From NCBI RefSeq assembly GCF_900106745.1, contig NZ_FNNV01000022.1, forward strand, positions 1-64,000: a stretch of 64,000 bases of DNA. The letters run 5' to 3'. This stretch comes from Paenibacillus sp. CF384 (GTDB lineage: Bacteria; Bacillota; Bacilli; Paenibacillales; Paenibacillaceae). Each line of letters begins with the position of its first letter. Positions within the stretch are counted from its first letter, which is position 1. Shown in pieces: positions 23,550 through 32,542 of the stretch. A model generated the notes under the pieces. The model was given only the letters and a program-made list of their open reading frames with translations. It had not been told where the DNA came from and ran no database searches. The position numbers and the translations under genes are program-made.

Positions 23550-24860
23550 TTACTTCTTTTGCTCTAGCTGCACTGCCGCTGCATCGACCGCCTTTTGCCC
23601 ATTCTGCTCGGTAAACCGCAAACCATCTTCAAGGGATACTCGCCCTTCAATGACATCCTTCATAATCCGTTGTCCGACAGTCTTAAATGCATTGATAATT
23701 TCATAGTCAACGTCAATGTAGGGGTCAACTTTAAGTTTAGCCGCCATCTGGCTGGAAAAGGCCGAAATGTCATGTCCGGCTGCATTCAACTTTATATCGC
23801 TGATCGCCGGAATTCCTGTTTCCACGTTCGCCTGCATATTCGACTTCATATTGCTGCTGTCACCTACTATGAAAGATAGCAGTTCCCATGCTTCTGACTG
23901 ATGCTTCGACGCGGACGATAAACTGAAAATTTCATTTACGCTGTACGAATCGGAATAGGTAGGATTGCCCGTTTGAACGGGAGCTGTAACAACCCCCCAG
24001 TTCACTGGCGGAAGATGAAAATATTCAGCACCGTTATTAAGTTGAAATGCTGCCGTTTGCGTGAACACCTGCATTGCGGCATTGCCGCTCAGAAACGGGT
24101 CAGGTTTGATGGTGCCGCCTGGCTCTTCCGCTACATTATAGATGGCTCCTGCACGATAGGCTTCCACGACTTCAGTGTAGATGGCTTTCCATTGAGCTGT
24201 ATGAATAGAAACCTTCAACTCATCTGGATTAATGAACCGTAGTCCCTCTGTCTGACCTACACGAAGAAATGAGGCGAACTCGATATCGCGGTAATAGTTC
24301 GTTACGAAACCGTCGAGTCTTTCACCATTATCCATCTCTTGTGGAAATCGTTTAGCAGTCTCAAACACTTGCTTCCAGCTCATCTGATTCGTCGGGAACG
24401 GTATTCCATACTTCTTAAACAAATCCATATTATAATAAATGCCTTGGCTCATATACGAGGGAGACAAGCCATATAATTGATCTTCTTTAGTAGACAATAA
24501 ATCAATGACGATGGGGGATAGCTTGTTCATGCTTACTTCATCGTCATGCATAAATTGCCGAAGTTCAACTAACTTATTCGTTGAAATCATCTTATTGTAC
24601 TGCATCATAGTATCAGTAAATACAACATCTGGAACCCGTTCTCCGGCTGTAACGGAGTCAGCTCCGATGGTTAGTACTTCTACTTTCATTCCGGGATGCT
24701 TCCTTTCAAACTCATATCCATAGCGCTGATAGAACGCCGCGGCGTTTGGATAATTTACCGTTAGTGTGACTGTCTCCTTGGAGTCCGCGGTCTGACATCC
24801 GGTTATCGTGTTCATCATTAACACCAAGCCACATAGAAGTGCTGCTTTTCGAACGTTCAT
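23550..24860 (-). CDS. Orphan extracellular solute-binding lipoprotein
   Basis: 436 residues. The signal peptide ends in lipobox TITGC (Cys near residue 22). The body is a family 1 carbohydrate-type solute-binding protein (VTLTVNYPNAAAFYQRYGYEFERKHPGMKVEV, later LSGNAAMQVFTQTAAF). No permease or ATPase gene is near, so it is an orphan receptor that may feed a distant transporter or serve in signalling. A second, distantly similar receptor lies at 25417-26664, with a small secreted protein between. A terminator just upstream (24880-24902) suggests its own promoter lies in the 50-base gap or weak read-through. Confidence 0.9.
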   Translation of the reverse strand: MNVRKAALLCGLVLMMNTITGCQTADSKETVTLTVNYPNAAAFYQRYGYEFERKHPGMKVEVLTIGADSVTAGERVPDVVFTDTMMQYNKMISTNKLVELRQFMHDDEVSMNKLSPIVIDLLSTKEDQLYGLSPSYMSQGIYYNMDLFKKYGIPFPTNQMSWKQVFETAKRFPQEMDNGERLDGFVTNYYRDIEFASFLRVGQTEGLRFINPDELKVSIHTAQWKAIYTEVVEAYRAGAIYNVAEEPGGTIKPDPFLSGNAAMQVFTQTAAFQLNNGAEYFHLPPVNWGVVTAPVQTGNPTYSDSYSVNEIFSLSSASKHQSEAWELLSFIVGDSSNMKSNMQANVETGIPAISDIKLNAAGHDISAFSSQMAAKLKVDPYIDVDYEIINAFKTVGQRIMKDVIEGRVSLEDGLRFTEQNGQKAVDAAAVQLEQKK

Positions 24861-24879
24861 CTCATTCCTCCATAAGAAA

Positions 24880-24902
24880 AGGCGGGGATGTTATCCCCAC
24901 CC
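24880..24902 (-). terminator. Terminator of the small secreted protein gene
   Basis: On the minus strand GTGGGGAT/ATCCCCGCC, followed by TTTTC. It sits between the secreted-protein gene and the downstream binding lipoprotein gene. Confidence 0.7.
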
Positions 24903-24910
24903 GAGGTAGA

Positions 24911-25309
24911 TTACCAAGTAGTGTTGCTGTAAGATTGGTCACTGCTGGTACCATTCTTATAATAAGTGCGAGAAGCAACGCTCAACGAGCAAGATACATT
25001 CGCTTTATAGGTTAAGTCTTTCGTGTACCATGCAGCTTCGCTGCCAATCGTTGTGGTTGACCCTACGCCTGACTCTTTCTGTACACCGCCTTGAGAGAAA
25101 ACACCATTCACATTCAGCGACTGCATGTTACTGTTTGTCGTAACCGCATAAGCTTTGCCTCTTACATAAGTTGAGCTTGACTGGCTGTAATTAATATAAG
25201 CGTTGGTGCTGACATTCGGGTCAATTGCTGCCGATGCCGGAAGTACAGAGGTGACGAATACCGTCCCTAGTACAGTCAAAATGCCTAGATTTCTGGACAG
25301 CTTGTTCAT
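24911..25309 (-). CDS. Small secreted protein of unknown function
   Basis: 132 residues with a standard signal peptide (NLGILTVLGTVFVTSVLPASA, cleaved after ASAA or ASA). The mature part, about 105 residues, is rich in Ser, Thr, Asn and Tyr, lacks long hydrophobic stretches and has one Cys. Alternating polar and aromatic residues suggest an all-beta fold (INYSQSSSTYVRGKAYAVTT). No family recognised. It lies between two orphan binding lipoproteins on the same strand and near a secreted protease. It could be a cell-surface or matrix component, or a substrate or inhibitor of that protease, but this is only inference from position. Confidence 0.7.
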   Translation of the reverse strand: MNKLSRNLGILTVLGTVFVTSVLPASAAIDPNVSTNAYINYSQSSSTYVRGKAYAVTTNSNMQSLNVNGVFSQGGVQKESGVGSTTTIGSEAAWYTKDLTYKANVSCSLSVASRTYYKNGTSSDQSYSNTTW

Positions 25310-25416
25310 TCTAGCGATCTCTCCTACTGTTCAATTTGGTATATTGAAGTCATTCTCCATCTGCAGTATAGAGATTGACTCAAACCCGGGTAGAATTAGG
25401 TTGCCCATCTATTGAA

Positions 25417-26664
25417 TCATGACGTACCGGCTTGCTCCTCAGCGAATTGAATGGCTGCTTTACTTTGCAATTCTTCCAGAGCTGCTTGCACATCCAGCTT
25501 GTTGTCTACTATTTGCCCTAGTGTCTGATTCACCAAGTTGTAAACCGAAATAGACAAGTAATCGTTATATGGAAGCAGAGCCGATGAATGATAATAAGCA
25601 GCTGCACGTTCTTGATCAATTTGACTGAGTAGAGCAGGAAACCCATGGTTATTTTGTGATGTCCATCTCATCGTTTTCTCGGAATTGAGAAACTTAATGA
25701 GCTCCCATGCGGCATCTTCATCATGGGTCTGATTCGCAATCGCATAGATCCCATCGACTGTAAAATGACGCGTGGTACCGGGTTTATCCTCTTCCGACGG
25801 TATAGGAACGGCATTCCATTCGAATGCAGGATTCTGCTGAACGATATGTGTATATTCTTCGTAGGAAGCCAGTATCATCGCCCGTTCTCCGCGAACAAAT
25901 TCATCCACAGTCGGCTCTTGCTCAAATACGATTGATCCGCTCTTCAATGCTTCCGATGCCGTATTCCAAACCGATTCCCATCCCTTCGAATTAAGGGAAA
26001 CGTTGTCTGATTGATACATGGACAATCCCTTGCTCCACCCCATATCACGCAGCAAAAAATAAGGAGTCGGGCTATCGATCTGCAGTCCCTTTATCGTTGG
26101 CTGGTTTTCGGAAACAAAATGAATCGATTTTTCCAATACATCCTGCCACGTTTCATTTCCTGTCGGCACCGCTACATGATTAAGATCAAAGAGCTGCTTG
26201 TTGTATAGGATCGCTTTACTATTGAAATTTGATGGTATTCCGTACAATTTGCCATTGCCATATGCACGAACAAATTCAATCGCCGATGGAACAAATAAAG
26301 ATAAATCATAATGATCGTTTGTTGCAATGGAGTCCATATCTCTTAATAAACCATGATCGATATATTCATTTATTTGTTGCCCCGGAACGAAAATCACATC
26401 GATGTCCGGATGCTTATTTAACCATTCCTCTGCGCTTATCTTGCCTTTTACCACATCCGAATAGGATTCGATCGTATAGTGAAGATTCGGAAATTCGCGA
26501 TCAAGCAGGTCCCGATACTTCTCTTTGAAATTGGCCTCGGAGAAATACGCAATCTCCAGTGTAGTCTTCTGATCGGCGCTCCTAAGTAATCTGTCTTCCT
26601 CTTGGCAGGAAGAAAGCAGCAGCATAGCTGCAATGGATGAGAACAAGCCCTTCCTGATGTCCAC
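25417..26664 (-). CDS. Orphan extracellular solute-binding lipoprotein
   Basis: 415 residues. The signal peptide ends in lipobox LLSSC (Cys near residue 20). The body is a family 1 solute-binding fold (TTLEIAYFSEANFKEKYRDLLDREFPNLHYTIESY, then YGIPSNFNSKAILYNKQLFDL). It resembles the other orphan receptor at 23550-24860 only loosely, with the same order of elements, so they are old paralogues. No transporter subunits accompany it. It is divergent from the AT-rich protease gene at 27089, about 420 bases away. Confidence 0.9.
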   Translation of the reverse strand: MDIRKGLFSSIAAMLLLSSCQEEDRLLRSADQKTTLEIAYFSEANFKEKYRDLLDREFPNLHYTIESYSDVVKGKISAEEWLNKHPDIDVIFVPGQQINEYIDHGLLRDMDSIATNDHYDLSLFVPSAIEFVRAYGNGKLYGIPSNFNSKAILYNKQLFDLNHVAVPTGNETWQDVLEKSIHFVSENQPTIKGLQIDSPTPYFLLRDMGWSKGLSMYQSDNVSLNSKGWESVWNTASEALKSGSIVFEQEPTVDEFVRGERAMILASYEEYTHIVQQNPAFEWNAVPIPSEEDKPGTTRHFTVDGIYAIANQTHDEDAAWELIKFLNSEKTMRWTSQNNHGFPALLSQIDQERAAAYYHSSALLPYNDYLSISVYNLVNQTLGQIVDNKLDVQAALEELQSKAAIQFAEEQAGTS

Positions 26665-27088
26665 TATTCAAGCACTCCTTAGTACAGATAGTAAATATTT
26701 ACATTAGAAACTTAGCATTATTTACTAGATGGATCAAGATAGTGAAGTTGCCTTTTTCTAAAATTTTGTTAAATTTTGTTTATAATTTCAGTGTTAAAGT
26801 TTGGGAGATAAATAAGTCTCAAGTTCGGCCAATAACAAACGGCAGTCCGGGATGTTTACATTCCAGATTTTTCGTTAAAAATTATCATTTTTTCTAGAGA
26901 AATCAAGGCAAGTGCAAAAAATATTTTTATTTACAAAATACCATTTTATAGATATTATATGAAAAAAAATTTAATATATACAAAATATGAGATTTGTTGA
27001 GAGGGGGTATACTATTTCGTTTTTATGTATTCACTAGCATCTTTAGAGTTAGTTGAAAGGCTTCTATGACTACAAGGAGGATTGAAAC
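26665..27088. other. AT-rich intergenic region between divergent genes
   Basis: It holds no gene I can support. It is visibly AT-rich, with repeated AAATTTTGTT words near 26760-26780 and a duplicated element at 26819-26868. TATACT at about 27008 is a possible -10 for the protease gene. Confidence 0.6.
26819..26868 (+). repeat. Left copy of an element flanking the protease cassette
   Basis: TCAAGTTCGGCCAATA, then GGCAGTCCGGGATG and CATTCCAGA. The same ordered words recur, in the same orientation, at 28410-28466 on the other side of the two AT-rich genes. The GGATG/CATTCC part can form a hairpin, but no transcript should end here, since the neighbouring genes diverge. Confidence 0.6.
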
Positions 27089-27703
27089 ATGAATAAAAAG
27101 ATATTTTCTTCGATCGTTCCTTTTGTGCTTGCTGGTACATTGGGAGTATCCACAGCAATGGGACATACAAACACAGATATCTACAGTGGTAATTGGCCAT
27201 CGTCAGTCTCTAATAATTTAGACGTTGCAGTAGGGACTAGTGCCCAAGGTTATCTTTTGCGAATTCAAAATGCAGCATCAGCTTGGAATGGAATAGAACC
27301 TGCTTTAAATTTTTCGTCTGTATATACTAGTTCCTCAACTGATACAAGTCATGTTGCCCGCGTTAATGTCCGAGGGGCTGATCTTGGTGTAACGGGCTTG
27401 TATGCTGATACTTCAAATTATAGTTATTCTATTATTTGGGGTTATACTGCAGATTGGAGTGCGGAATGGAAAGATTCTATTGTTAGATTAAATACGAATA
27501 CGAATACAACCGGAAATGGATTGCAGAATTTATCATACACTCGTATTCAAGAAACGGTTACTCATGAGTTCGGTCACGTATCTGCATTAAAACATAATTC
27601 GAATACAACGGAGGACTCTATTTCCATAATGAGACAATACGGTTTCAATGATAAAACAACACCACTTAGTCATGATGTCTCGATGATCCAATACAAATAC
27701 TAG
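27089..27703 (+). CDS. Secreted metzincin-like (M10-type) metalloprotease
   Basis: 204 residues with a signal peptide (KKIFSSIVPFVLAGTLGVSTAMG). The zinc site HEFGHVSALKH is at residues 159-169 and follows the metzincin spacing HExxHxxGxxH, except that Gly is Ala here. A Met-turn (SIMRQYG, Met181) follows at the right distance. The enzyme is short, a bare catalytic domain with no prodomain or haemopexin part. AAGGAGG precedes the ATG. The base composition is markedly more AT-rich than its neighbours, suggesting transfer. It is translated in series with the anchored protein 14 bases downstream, which may be a partner or immunity/inhibitor factor. Substrate unknown. Confidence 0.82.
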   Translation: MNKKIFSSIVPFVLAGTLGVSTAMGHTNTDIYSGNWPSSVSNNLDVAVGTSAQGYLLRIQNAASAWNGIEPALNFSSVYTSSSTDTSHVARVNVRGADLGVTGLYADTSNYSYSIIWGYTADWSAEWKDSIVRLNTNTNTTGNGLQNLSYTRIQETVTHEFGHVSALKHNSNTTEDSISIMRQYGFNDKTTPLSHDVSMIQYKY

Positions 27704-27717
27704 CAGGAGGCACATAT

Positions 27718-28311
27718 ATGAAGAAGAGAATGTTATTTACCACACTTCTTTGTCTGACATTCATGATTAGCTTTTTCGGCTATAGACACTTTCATACGCA
27801 AGAGTTACGAGTCGATGGCAAGGAGAAGTTGTATTCATTAAATGAACTCGAACAAATGGCTACCTTAATTGTAAGAGGAACATTAAGCGAAAAAGTATCG
27901 ACTGATATTGTTTTTGATAACGAGAAGGTACCTAGTGAATTCAAAACCTATTCAACTTTCGTGGTGCAAAAAGTATATAAACCAAAAAACACTTCTGTTA
28001 TTAATAAAGACAAAATAAAAGTGGTCGAATGGTATGCGGACTGGCGAGATATTTCAGGAGCCTACAGAATAGTTGGTAATGAAGTGTATATTCCATTGAA
28101 GGATAATAAAGAGTATGTATTATTTTTGTATAATGAGCCAGGAAAAGACTACTACGAAATCATAGGATTGCAGCAAGGGAAATATAACTTTGATAAAGCA
28201 AAAGTTAAAGACGGATCCGTTTTAACAGATGACCTGGCAGCACTGGAAATTAACGAACGTGATCCGTATTATGAAGAAAAGTATAAGCAAGTATTTGAAA
28301 AATATAAGTGA
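27718..28311 (+). CDS. Membrane-anchored protein of unknown function, protease partner
   Basis: 197 residues. The N-terminal hydrophobic segment (LFTTLLCLTFMISFFGY, residues 6-22) has no clear cleavage or lipobox, so it is probably a membrane anchor with the rest outside. The body is Lys- and Tyr-rich and probably beta-rich (LNELEQMATLIVRGTLSEK, then PSEFKTYSTFVVQKVYKPK, then IPLKDNKEYVLFLYNEPG), ending in a charged helix. No family name recognised. GGAGG lies before the ATG and the gene is coupled to the metalloprotease gene. It is AT-rich like its partner. Confidence 0.7.
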   Translation: MKKRMLFTTLLCLTFMISFFGYRHFHTQELRVDGKEKLYSLNELEQMATLIVRGTLSEKVSTDIVFDNEKVPSEFKTYSTFVVQKVYKPKNTSVINKDKIKVVEWYADWRDISGAYRIVGNEVYIPLKDNKEYVLFLYNEPGKDYYEIIGLQQGKYNFDKAKVKDGSVLTDDLAALEINERDPYYEEKYKQVFEKYK

Positions 28312-28409
28312 GAATGTCGATCAATTACGAGAATAGAGCGGATTGTTTGTGTTTTGGAGCCAATTTACTGCAATTAAGGCCTCTATGATTCGTTAGAATC
28401 TCAGCAACT

Positions 28410-28466
28410 TCAAACTCGGCCAATAGCGCTATAAGAAATGGCGGTCCAGGATGCTCCCATCCCAGA
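28410..28466 (+). repeat. Right copy of the element flanking the protease cassette
   Basis: TCAAACTCGGCCAATA, then GGCGGTCCAGGATG and CATCCCAGA, matching the element at 26819-26868 word for word with a few changes and a longer spacer. Its right half also forms the terminator described next. Confidence 0.6.
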
Positions 28467-28478
28467 CTGCCATTTCTA
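28436..28478. terminator. Hairpin between convergent protease-partner and mannosidase genes
   Basis: AAATGGC-GTCC-GGATG pairs with CATCC-GACTGCCATTT, with T-rich sequence on both sides. It probably ends both transcripts. Confidence 0.75.
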
Positions 28479-28491
28479 GTTTCTTTTACTA

Positions 28492-31242
28492 TTACTCAGC
28501 GCTCATCCCAATGCTAATAATCTTATACCCTTGAACCGGCACGGTAGCGGAGCCGTCAGTTCCTAAGTCGCCGGCAGCATTCGCGTCTTCGAGCACGGTG
28601 CTCTCGTACAGACGGCCATGCGATTGCGAGCTGACGGTCAGCTCAGCCGATTCGCCGGAGAGGTTATACCAGCGGGCGATCAGATCGCCGCGGTCTTCGT
28701 TGATCTTCACGTTGGAGAGGGCGAGGCCGGAAGGACCAGCAGAGCTCCAATCGAGCAGGCTCCCCTGAGGGGGCAGCTTCCCTTCATGCGCATCAGTTTG
28801 GTTAACCTGCATCGGCACTTGGAAACCGTAAGCTTGTTGATAAGCGGTGAATCGCGAATCCCCGCCCCTATGAGGGAGGATCATCCACTCGGCGACATTC
28901 GGACCCAAGCACTGTGCATCCGGCGTTAGGAATACACCCCAATCGCCAAGCTCGCCGGTTGATCGCAAGATCGTCACCGCAATCGTCCCGTCTCCATCAC
29001 GCAGCACTTCATATTCATTGAGACCTTTATTGGCAATGGTTAAACCGCGGCCGTTCTCATGCACATCGACAAAAGCGCTCTGATGTTGGCAGTTGCTCGG
29101 GTTCACCCACTCCTCAGTCGGGATGGTATCCCGCTCAGCGACCTCGAAGATGGAATCGGCGTAGTGCTTCGCTGCCGTAACGCCAGATGGGAACAATACG
29201 CGCAGACGTTGATCCTTCGCAGGATTATTGAAAGCGGCTTGAACACGGACGCCTTCCTCGGAACGGCTGAGACTAACGCGTGTTACTATCGTGATCGGCA
29301 CAAGTTTCGAGGAACGTTGTGCTTTGCGGTCGAGGAAATTAACCATCGTGGCGATTTCCTGCTGCAGCCGTTCATCGGCTTGCTCCGGAATGTCGAACGT
29401 ATGCGTAATTTCATACGTCGCCCGGTAGGCTGTATCTTCAACAAGTACAACTTGAGCATCGAGCCCACTAGTAGTAATGGCGGTGTCGCCTTCAGGCTGC
29501 TTGAAAATATATTCGTTGCCAATGTCGCCTACATTCTCGTAAACGCCCAGGCCTGCAAATGTCTCGCCGGATCGTTTGTCCGTAATCGTCAGGCTGCCGT
29601 CACCGGCAATGGTAACGTGGAGGTAAGCATTCTCCATCGTGTTCTCAGCAGCGACTAGCGATGATGACTCCATCGTCAGTGAAGCCGATGCCGCCGCCGG
29701 AATCCACGCGAAGCTGGAATACCCCATCGCAGGAAGCGCTACGGTCTCGAACGTTACAGCAACAACGCGGGCAAAATACGGCTGCCTAAACTTATCGTCC
29801 GGCAAATCATAGCCGAATCGCACGCCAAGGTCCACGCTTGTGAAATCCAGCTTGTCGCCCAGATGGTTCACGACATAGCCATCTGCTGTTGTATGCTCCA
29901 AGACAAACTTCGCATTGTTCTCCGGGCTCTCGCCAGGCTGGAAGTAGCGGCGGCCAAGCTCTAGCTCCACGGTTACAACGCCGCTCTGTGCATATCCGCT
30001 CGTACTGTATACAACGAATGGCGCACTGTCCGAGCTGATGGATGCGAAGCTCGCGGTATCGATCTGTGCGCTCAAATGAGCCAAGCTGTCAGCGATTACG
30101 GCAGCAGCGACTCCTTTGCTCTTCTCGAAGCGAGTTTTCATCTCATGGTAGACTTCATCCACGCTGCAGCCGCAGATGCTGTCATGAGGGTGATTTTGCA
30201 TCAACGTTTTCCAGGCATAGTTGAGCAGTCCATGTGGATATTGTCGGCCATTCACATGGGCCATAGCAGCCAAGGGTTCAGCGATCTTTTCCAGCATCGT
30301 CTGGTTCTCTTGGTTGAGCTGCTTAATATAAATACGCGATGATGCCGTATTGACGAGGGAATACCAGCCATCCGTACGCTGACCGCGAAGCTCGCCTCTG
30401 ATTGTGCTTAACGTCTCCGGCAAAGCAGATTGCACGGCGGCTACGTAATCATCGTAATTGGAATGAATGAAGTCATAGTCCGGATACAGCTCGCGAGCCG
30501 TCCGAAGTGCAGCGGATAAATTCGCTTGTGCTGGCTGGTGATCGCAGCCGTTCATGAGAAGCAGATGCGGTGTTGAAGCATACTTAGATGCATTCGCGAT
30601 GGCATTATCCCAGAACTTACGCGCCGCTGCCGGCTCCTCAGGGATTTCCATGCCGTTGTTGTACCAATTGGCGAACAAGATGCCGAGCACCCGTGAGCCA
30701 TCCGGCGATTCCCAGTGCAGCTCCGAGAATGGCGATTCGAGGTCCAATGCTTCCGAAACGCTGTTATTAAAGCCGGTAGCTTTCACGCCGCGTCCGAACA
30801 CGGCTGTCGTGATGCCTGCTTGCTGCAGAATCTGAGCGGCCTGCCCCATGTTCCCGAAGGAGTCGGGGAAGTAGCCAAGCTTGGAAACAGGACCATAAGC
30901 TTTAGCATCACGATGTCCGATCTGCATGTTGCGAATATTGGCTTCGCTGCTGGTCAGAAACTCATCCTGCAGAATATACCAAGGGCCGGCAGAGAGCTTA
31001 CCTTCTTGGACCAGCTCAATAAGCTTCTCACGTTTCTCGGGATACACTTGCAGATAATCCTCGAGCACGATCGTCTGACCGTCTAAATAGAAGCTGCGAA
31101 ACTCCGGATCCTGGTCCATAATTTCGAGCAGACCATCCATCGTTTGAATGAGTTTGGCATGATGCGCCTCGTAAGGCATATACCATTCACGATCCCAGTG
31201 GGTGTGCGAAATAACATGTATAATTGCTTTTGGCGTCGGCAT
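28492..31242 (-). CDS. Alpha-mannosidase, glycoside hydrolase family 38
   Basis: 916 residues, full length for bacterial GH38. It removes alpha-mannosyl residues, probably from imported or surface oligosaccharides. There is no signal peptide, so it is cytoplasmic. The zinc-site motif HTHWDREWY has ligands His15 and Asp17. The nucleophile Asp lies in GYFPDSFGNMG, and a further zinc His in NHPHDSICGCS. The C-terminal half is the beta-sandwich region of the family. GAGG lies about 11 bases before the ATG. Downstream of the GntR/LacI-type gene on the same strand but separated by a terminator, it has its own promoter region with palindromes that may be that regulator's operators. Confidence 0.95.
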   Translation of the reverse strand: MPTPKAIIHVISHTHWDREWYMPYEAHHAKLIQTMDGLLEIMDQDPEFRSFYLDGQTIVLEDYLQVYPEKREKLIELVQEGKLSAGPWYILQDEFLTSSEANIRNMQIGHRDAKAYGPVSKLGYFPDSFGNMGQAAQILQQAGITTAVFGRGVKATGFNNSVSEALDLESPFSELHWESPDGSRVLGILFANWYNNGMEIPEEPAAARKFWDNAIANASKYASTPHLLLMNGCDHQPAQANLSAALRTARELYPDYDFIHSNYDDYVAAVQSALPETLSTIRGELRGQRTDGWYSLVNTASSRIYIKQLNQENQTMLEKIAEPLAAMAHVNGRQYPHGLLNYAWKTLMQNHPHDSICGCSVDEVYHEMKTRFEKSKGVAAAVIADSLAHLSAQIDTASFASISSDSAPFVVYSTSGYAQSGVVTVELELGRRYFQPGESPENNAKFVLEHTTADGYVVNHLGDKLDFTSVDLGVRFGYDLPDDKFRQPYFARVVAVTFETVALPAMGYSSFAWIPAAASASLTMESSSLVAAENTMENAYLHVTIAGDGSLTITDKRSGETFAGLGVYENVGDIGNEYIFKQPEGDTAITTSGLDAQVVLVEDTAYRATYEITHTFDIPEQADERLQQEIATMVNFLDRKAQRSSKLVPITIVTRVSLSRSEEGVRVQAAFNNPAKDQRLRVLFPSGVTAAKHYADSIFEVAERDTIPTEEWVNPSNCQHQSAFVDVHENGRGLTIANKGLNEYEVLRDGDGTIAVTILRSTGELGDWGVFLTPDAQCLGPNVAEWMILPHRGGDSRFTAYQQAYGFQVPMQVNQTDAHEGKLPPQGSLLDWSSAGPSGLALSNVKINEDRGDLIARWYNLSGESAELTVSSQSHGRLYESTVLEDANAAGDLGTDGSATVPVQGYKIISIGMSAE

Positions 31243-31271
31243 AGAAGGACAGACCTCATTTCATTTGAATT

Positions 31272-31340
31272 ATTAAAATATGTTTTAATCATAAATCGAA
31301 CACCGATTATTGTAAATCTGTATTTATTAAAATATATATA
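31272..31340 (-). promoter_or_regulatory. Candidate operators upstream of the mannosidase gene
   Basis: ATTAAAATATGTTTTAAT (31272-31289) is a 7-4-7 palindrome, and ATTAAAATATATATA (31326-31340) is a related half. A similar AT-rich word (TAATATATATTTTATTA) lies in front of the regulator gene itself at 32543-32559, which suggests a shared operator. Confidence 0.5.
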
Positions 31341-31373
31341 AAAAAATCCCATGACCGCTCTAGCGTCATGGGA
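31339..31373 (-). terminator. Terminator overlapping the end of the GntR/LacI-type gene
   Basis: On the minus strand CCCATGAC/GTCATGGG followed by seven T. The stop codon of the gene lies inside the left arm, so the coding region and terminator are fused. Confidence 0.92.
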
Positions 31374-32514
31374 AAGTAGGTTTGCCGGTCGATTGCCGCA
31401 CAATCAGCTTCGTTCCGAGTACTAGCTTGGAGCGGTTGCGATCCTGTGCCGGAGCTAAGACAAGCTTCGCCGCATCGCGGCCGATACTGTAGAAGTCTTG
31501 CTCGACTGTTGTGAGCGGCACCTCGAGATGTGCGGTGAAGGAGAGGTTGTCGAAGCCGGTGACAGACAGCTGCTCCGGTACCGCGATTCCTCGTTGGAGT
31601 GCGGCCTTGAGCAGGCCCGTGGCGGTATAATCATTCACGGCTACAGCAGCCGTAGGCGTTGGTGTCATGGCAAGCAGATGGTCAAGCAGCACATCATACG
31701 GATTGCCGGCCGTCTTGTTCACCTTCAGCGTCTCCAGGTTAATCAGCCATTCGGGCTGAGGCGGAATGCCTGCTTCAATGAGGGCATTGCAGTATCCCTT
31801 GTAGCGGTCGCTGACGGATACCGCTTCTTTCCACGATTGGCATACGAAGGCGAGCCGTGTATGACCAAGCCGGAGGAGATGCGAAGCAAGGCTGTAGCCT
31901 GCTTCGATATTGTTGGAAACGACAAGCGGTGCTTCCAGCCCTTCAATGTTCCGATCAATGAGCGTAAACGGAATTCCCTCGATAGCAAGATGGCTGAAGA
32001 CATCGATGTTCTTATAGCTGGACACCGGATAGATGATGATGCCGCTGACGCGATCCTTTGCAAGCTTCTGAATAATGCTCCGCTCGACCACATCGTCGTA
32101 TTTGGAATTGTGGAACGTAACATACAGCCCTTGCGCAGCGCACTCTTCCTCTACACCGCGTAAGATCTCATAGCCAATCGTTTCGCTAAACGGCATCACG
32201 AGCGAGATGACTGGAATGGGCAGCGTCGAGGCCATGGATGCCGAACCTGCCACTCCTCTTGATTCGGTAAGAGAGTCAGCCAGCGGTTGCGGCGTTCTAT
32301 CCGTTACGAAGGTCCCTTTTTTCTTAATCCGCTTAATCAGTCCATCCGTTTCCAGCTGCCTCATGGCATGAGTGACGGTAATGGCACTCACGCCGAACTG
32401 TTCGGCAATTTCCGGCCCTGTCGGCAGTTTGTCTCCTGCTCGCAATTCCTCTGAGGCAATGCGGTCCGTATAGTAGTCGATTAAGATTTGATAGCGGGGT
32501 CTATGCTCTTTCAC
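31366..32514 (-). CDS. GntR/LacI-type hybrid transcriptional regulator
   Basis: 382 residues. The N-terminal GntR winged helix (residues 1-75) has LRAGDKLPTGPEIAEQFGVSAITVTHAMRQLETDGLI. A LacI/GalR-type sugar-sensing domain follows (residues 100-380: IPVISLVMPFSETIGYEILRGVEEEC, then TAAVAVNDYTATGLLKAALQRG, then SVTGFDNLSF). This AraR-like architecture suits a sugar-responsive repressor. It starts at a GTG with GGAGG six bases upstream. Being next to the mannosidase gene, it probably senses a mannose-containing sugar and also represses itself. Confidence 0.92.
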   Translation of the reverse strand: MKEHRPRYQILIDYYTDRIASEELRAGDKLPTGPEIAEQFGVSAITVTHAMRQLETDGLIKRIKKKGTFVTDRTPQPLADSLTESRGVAGSASMASTLPIPVISLVMPFSETIGYEILRGVEEECAAQGLYVTFHNSKYDDVVERSIIQKLAKDRVSGIIIYPVSSYKNIDVFSHLAIEGIPFTLIDRNIEGLEAPLVVSNNIEAGYSLASHLLRLGHTRLAFVCQSWKEAVSVSDRYKGYCNALIEAGIPPQPEWLINLETLKVNKTAGNPYDVLLDHLLAMTPTPTAAVAVNDYTATGLLKAALQRGIAVPEQLSVTGFDNLSFTAHLEVPLTTVEQDFYSIGRDAAKLVLAPAQDRNRSKLVLGTKLIVRQSTGKPTFP

Positions 32515-32542
32515 GCTGATCCTCCAAACCGATCCGTCTCAT

